Shown here: positions 62,255 to 64,000 of the stretch, one piece after another
Numbering within the stretch: the stretch's first letter is position 1
Layout of the letters: the number at the start of each line of letters is the position of its first letter
Assembly (NCBI RefSeq): GCF_031082405.1
Contig: NZ_JAVHJU010000057.1
Span: forward strand, 1 to 64,000
DNA from: Amycolatopsis sp. A133
GTDB taxonomy: Bacteria > Actinomycetota > Actinomycetes > Mycobacteriales > Pseudonocardiaceae
Direction: 5' to 3'
DNA: 64,000 nt
Notes under the pieces: model-generated
Seen by the model: the letters and a program-made list of their open reading frames with translations, nothing else
Databases searched by the model: none
What the model was told of the DNA's origin: nothing
Translations under genes and position numbers: made by a program

Positions 62255-63385
62255 GTGTCGATCACCGATCCGAACCCCCCGGGGACGAAGATCTTTTCGG
62301 TCCACCAGCGTCTCGCCACGTCCGGCGCTCGGAGCGCGCACGTGTTCCGCGCCGATGACCGGTTGCACCTCGTTGTGCCGCAACTGGCCGAAGACGTGCC
62401 CGGGCGGCCCGCCGACATGCAGGGCGGTAATGCCGACGTGGACGCCTTGCTCTACCGCTGGGAGGAGGGGCGATTCGCCGAGCACGACCGGCTGCCCAGC
62501 CCGAGCGCGGAGGACGCGGTGAGCTTCCGCAGCGGCGGGGAGACCTACCTGGCCTTCGCCAACCTCCGGACCGGGAAGGGGCCTTACGAAACCGACGTCG
62601 ACTCGCTCATCTACCGCGAGGAAGGCGGGAAGTGGATCCTCGACGAGACGCTGCCCACCTTCGGCGCCAAGCAGTGGCACCACTTCTCGATCGGCGACCG
62701 CGAGTTCCTGGCCCTGGCCCAAGGCCTCGTGATCCCCGGCCGCACCCTCCCGCACCGGGGCCACGGGCGCTCGGTCGTCTTCGAGCGCGTCGACGGGCGG
62801 TGGCAGGAGTTCCAGGTCCTGGGCGGGCGCATGGGGTACAACTGGGCCTCTTTCCGCGTCGGCGGACACGATTTCCTGGCTTATGCCGACCAGGTTTCGC
62901 CCAGTGTGGTCTACCGCTGGGACGGCGATTCCTTCGTCCCCTACCAGACGTTCGGCGAACGGTTCGGCCGGAGTTTCCGGCACTTCTCGCACAACGGCGA
63001 GGAGTGGCTGGCGTTCGCGTGCATCACCGGCGAGTCGACGCTCCACCGGTGGAACGGCGAGCTCTTCGAGCCGCACCAGTCACTCGGCGGCCCCGGAGGC
63101 CGGGAGTTCGAACTGTTCCGGCACGGCGACGACCTGTACCTCGTCCGGGTCTGCTTCGTGGAGGGAATGCCTCCCACTCCGAAGACCGACCTGATGTCGC
63201 AGCTGTACCGGTGGAACAACGGCAAGTTCGAGGTGCTCGAAGAGTTCCCCACCTACGGGGGAACCGACGCGAGCTACTTCGAGGCCGGCGGCCGGAGCTT
63301 CCTGGTCGTCGCCAACAGCCTCACCCCGGACGTGCGGTTCCGCCAGGACAGCATCGTCTACGAACTCTCCCTCGACAACGCCTGA
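62255..63385 (+). CDS. EAR/EPTP-repeat beta-propeller protein
   Basis: A 376-residue protein without a signal peptide. It is made of about seven repeats of 45-50 residues with the pattern FxxGxxxYLAxANxxxxxSxVYRWxxGxFxxxQxL (for example SFRSGGETYLAFANLR, SVVYRWDGDSFVPYQTF, STLHRWNGELFEPHQSL, SQLYRWNNGKFEVLEEF), as in the EAR domain of epilepsy-linked LGI proteins and some bacterial proteins, forming a seven-bladed propeller. GTG 62255 follows AAGGAG. It may be a scaffold or adhesion surface; no function known in bacteria to me. Confidence 0.8.
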   Translation: MSITDPNPPGTKIFSVHQRLATSGARSAHVFRADDRLHLVVPQLAEDVPGRPADMQGGNADVDALLYRWEEGRFAEHDRLPSPSAEDAVSFRSGGETYLAFANLRTGKGPYETDVDSLIYREEGGKWILDETLPTFGAKQWHHFSIGDREFLALAQGLVIPGRTLPHRGHGRSVVFERVDGRWQEFQVLGGRMGYNWASFRVGGHDFLAYADQVSPSVVYRWDGDSFVPYQTFGERFGRSFRHFSHNGEEWLAFACITGESTLHRWNGELFEPHQSLGGPGGREFELFRHGDDLYLVRVCFVEGMPPTPKTDLMSQLYRWNNGKFEVLEEFPTYGGTDASYFEAGGRSFLVVANSLTPDVRFRQDSIVYELSLDNA

Positions 63386-63410
63386 CTCCGGACCGGTAAA
63401 GGAAAATCCG

Positions 63411-64000
63411 ATGCGATACCAGCCCAACCCGCACTTCATGCGGCTGTTCGAACTGTTCACCTCCGCTCCGGACAGCATCGGCCGCACCCTGCAGCAGGAA
63501 CTGGGCCAAGCCCACTCCGACACGCCGATGCTGGTGGCGACGGGCACCGACCTCGTGCTGTTCCCGGGCAGCGGACGCCCGCCCACGGCGGTCGACTTCC
63601 GGAAGGGCACCCGGGGGTTCTTCGAGATCACCGCGGTCTCGCACCTCGGCCTCGCGATCCCGTACCTGGCCCGGCTGCGCGAACTCGACCACCCCGGCTG
63701 CAAGAACGACGCCCGGGAGCTCATCGCGCAGTGCCGCGTCGTCCAGGACTTCAACAGCGTCTCGTACTGGCGTGACGAAGTCGCGGCCGTCGCGTGGCGC
63801 GGGCACGAGGAGAAGATCACCGATCTCGTCGGCTACACCTGCGCCACCACCGCGGACTACCTGGAACGAGCGATCGAAAACCCGAAGCTCCTCGACTTCG
63901 CGTATTTGCGGGCGAACCTGCTCGAAGGCGATGGGCCGGACGCGATCCCGGTGTCGTTCAACAACATGATGGCGGCGACCTTCGCTCTCTCGGCGCTGGA
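63411..64000 (+). CDS. Unrecognised protein, cut by window end
   Basis: An open frame of 196 codons with no stop before the window ends. ATG 63411 follows AAAGGAAAA, 25 bases after the EAR-repeat gene, so it is probably co-transcribed. The product is soluble, with FMRLFELFTSAPDSIGRTL, a Gly-rich GSGRPPTAVDFRKGTRGFFEIT and several aromatic-His segments; two cysteines at about 99 and 109 and one near 148. I do not recognise the family. Confidence 0.75.
   Translation, partial: MRYQPNPHFMRLFELFTSAPDSIGRTLQQELGQAHSDTPMLVATGTDLVLFPGSGRPPTAVDFRKGTRGFFEITAVSHLGLAIPYLARLRELDHPGCKNDARELIAQCRVVQDFNSVSYWRDEVAAVAWRGHEEKITDLVGYTCATTADYLERAIENPKLLDFAYLRANLLEGDGPDAIPVSFNNMMAATFALSAL

Overview
The window is high-GC DNA from an actinomycete, most likely a member of the Pseudonocardiaceae such as Amycolatopsis. 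The clues are mycothiol synthesis (mshB), whiB2, lpqW beside typA, a mannose-donor block in the gene order known from mycobacteria (whiB2, a Rv3259-like gene, DUF3499, manB, a Rv3256c-like gene, manA), EspG/PPE-like type VII secretion genes, frequent GTG and TTG starts, and many GTGA/ATGA stop-start overlaps. The genus is an inference.

Region by region. 1-5.2 kb: an ABC exporter pair, a LolA-like secreted protein and a divergent two-component system. 5.3-9.6 kb: a Nudix hydrolase; trpS with an apparent tryptophan attenuator (a 15-residue leader peptide with two tandem Trp codons); a YciI-like gene; a tiny Cys-rich gene next to an iron-box-like palindrome; typA. 9.9-18.9 kb: lpqW and a dipeptide-type ABC importer (one lipoprotein, two near-identical DppB permeases around one DppC, and a convergent fused DppDF ATPase). 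19.0-22.7 kb: mshB, a small membrane protein, a tandem pair of unrecognised 259-residue paralogues and a site-2-type metalloprotease. 22.9-31.9 kb: whiB2, a giant glycosyltransferase, and the mannose phosphate block that feeds GDP-mannose for lipoglycans and glycoproteins. 32.0-37.0 kb: EspG plus a six-gene minus-strand operon of EspC-, PPE- and PE-like proteins, with a proline-rich repeat gene that looks newly made by duplication. 37.2-43.0 kb: secreted GH5 and GH2 glycoside hydrolases (the second behind a LacI-type operator) and an I36-type inhibitor. 43.2-45.7 kb: an NMT1/SsuA-type ABC importer. 45.8-50.4 kb: an acyltransferase-3 membrane protein and a free-standing SGNH lipoprotein flanking a regulator-kinase-GerMN lipoprotein operon. 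50.4-58.5 kb: small redox and regulatory units (old yellow enzyme with MerR; quinone reductase with TetR and two operators; FAH hydrolase; a DJ-1 operon with a 44-residue microprotein; a GlxA-type regulator). 58.5-62.1 kb: a PadR-controlled MacB-like ABC exporter. 62.2-64.0 kb: an EAR-repeat beta-propeller protein behind paired palindromes, followed by an unrecognised gene cut by the window end.

A recurrent non-coding theme is that gene ends carry perfect long hairpins and short tandem palindrome arrays of several unrelated families (5170-5260, 17017-17068, 26779-26886, 31913-31958). No tRNA, rRNA, CRISPR array, insertion sequence or prophage was seen. Coordinates were read by eye; start codons are choices based on ribosome-binding sites, overlaps and family fit.
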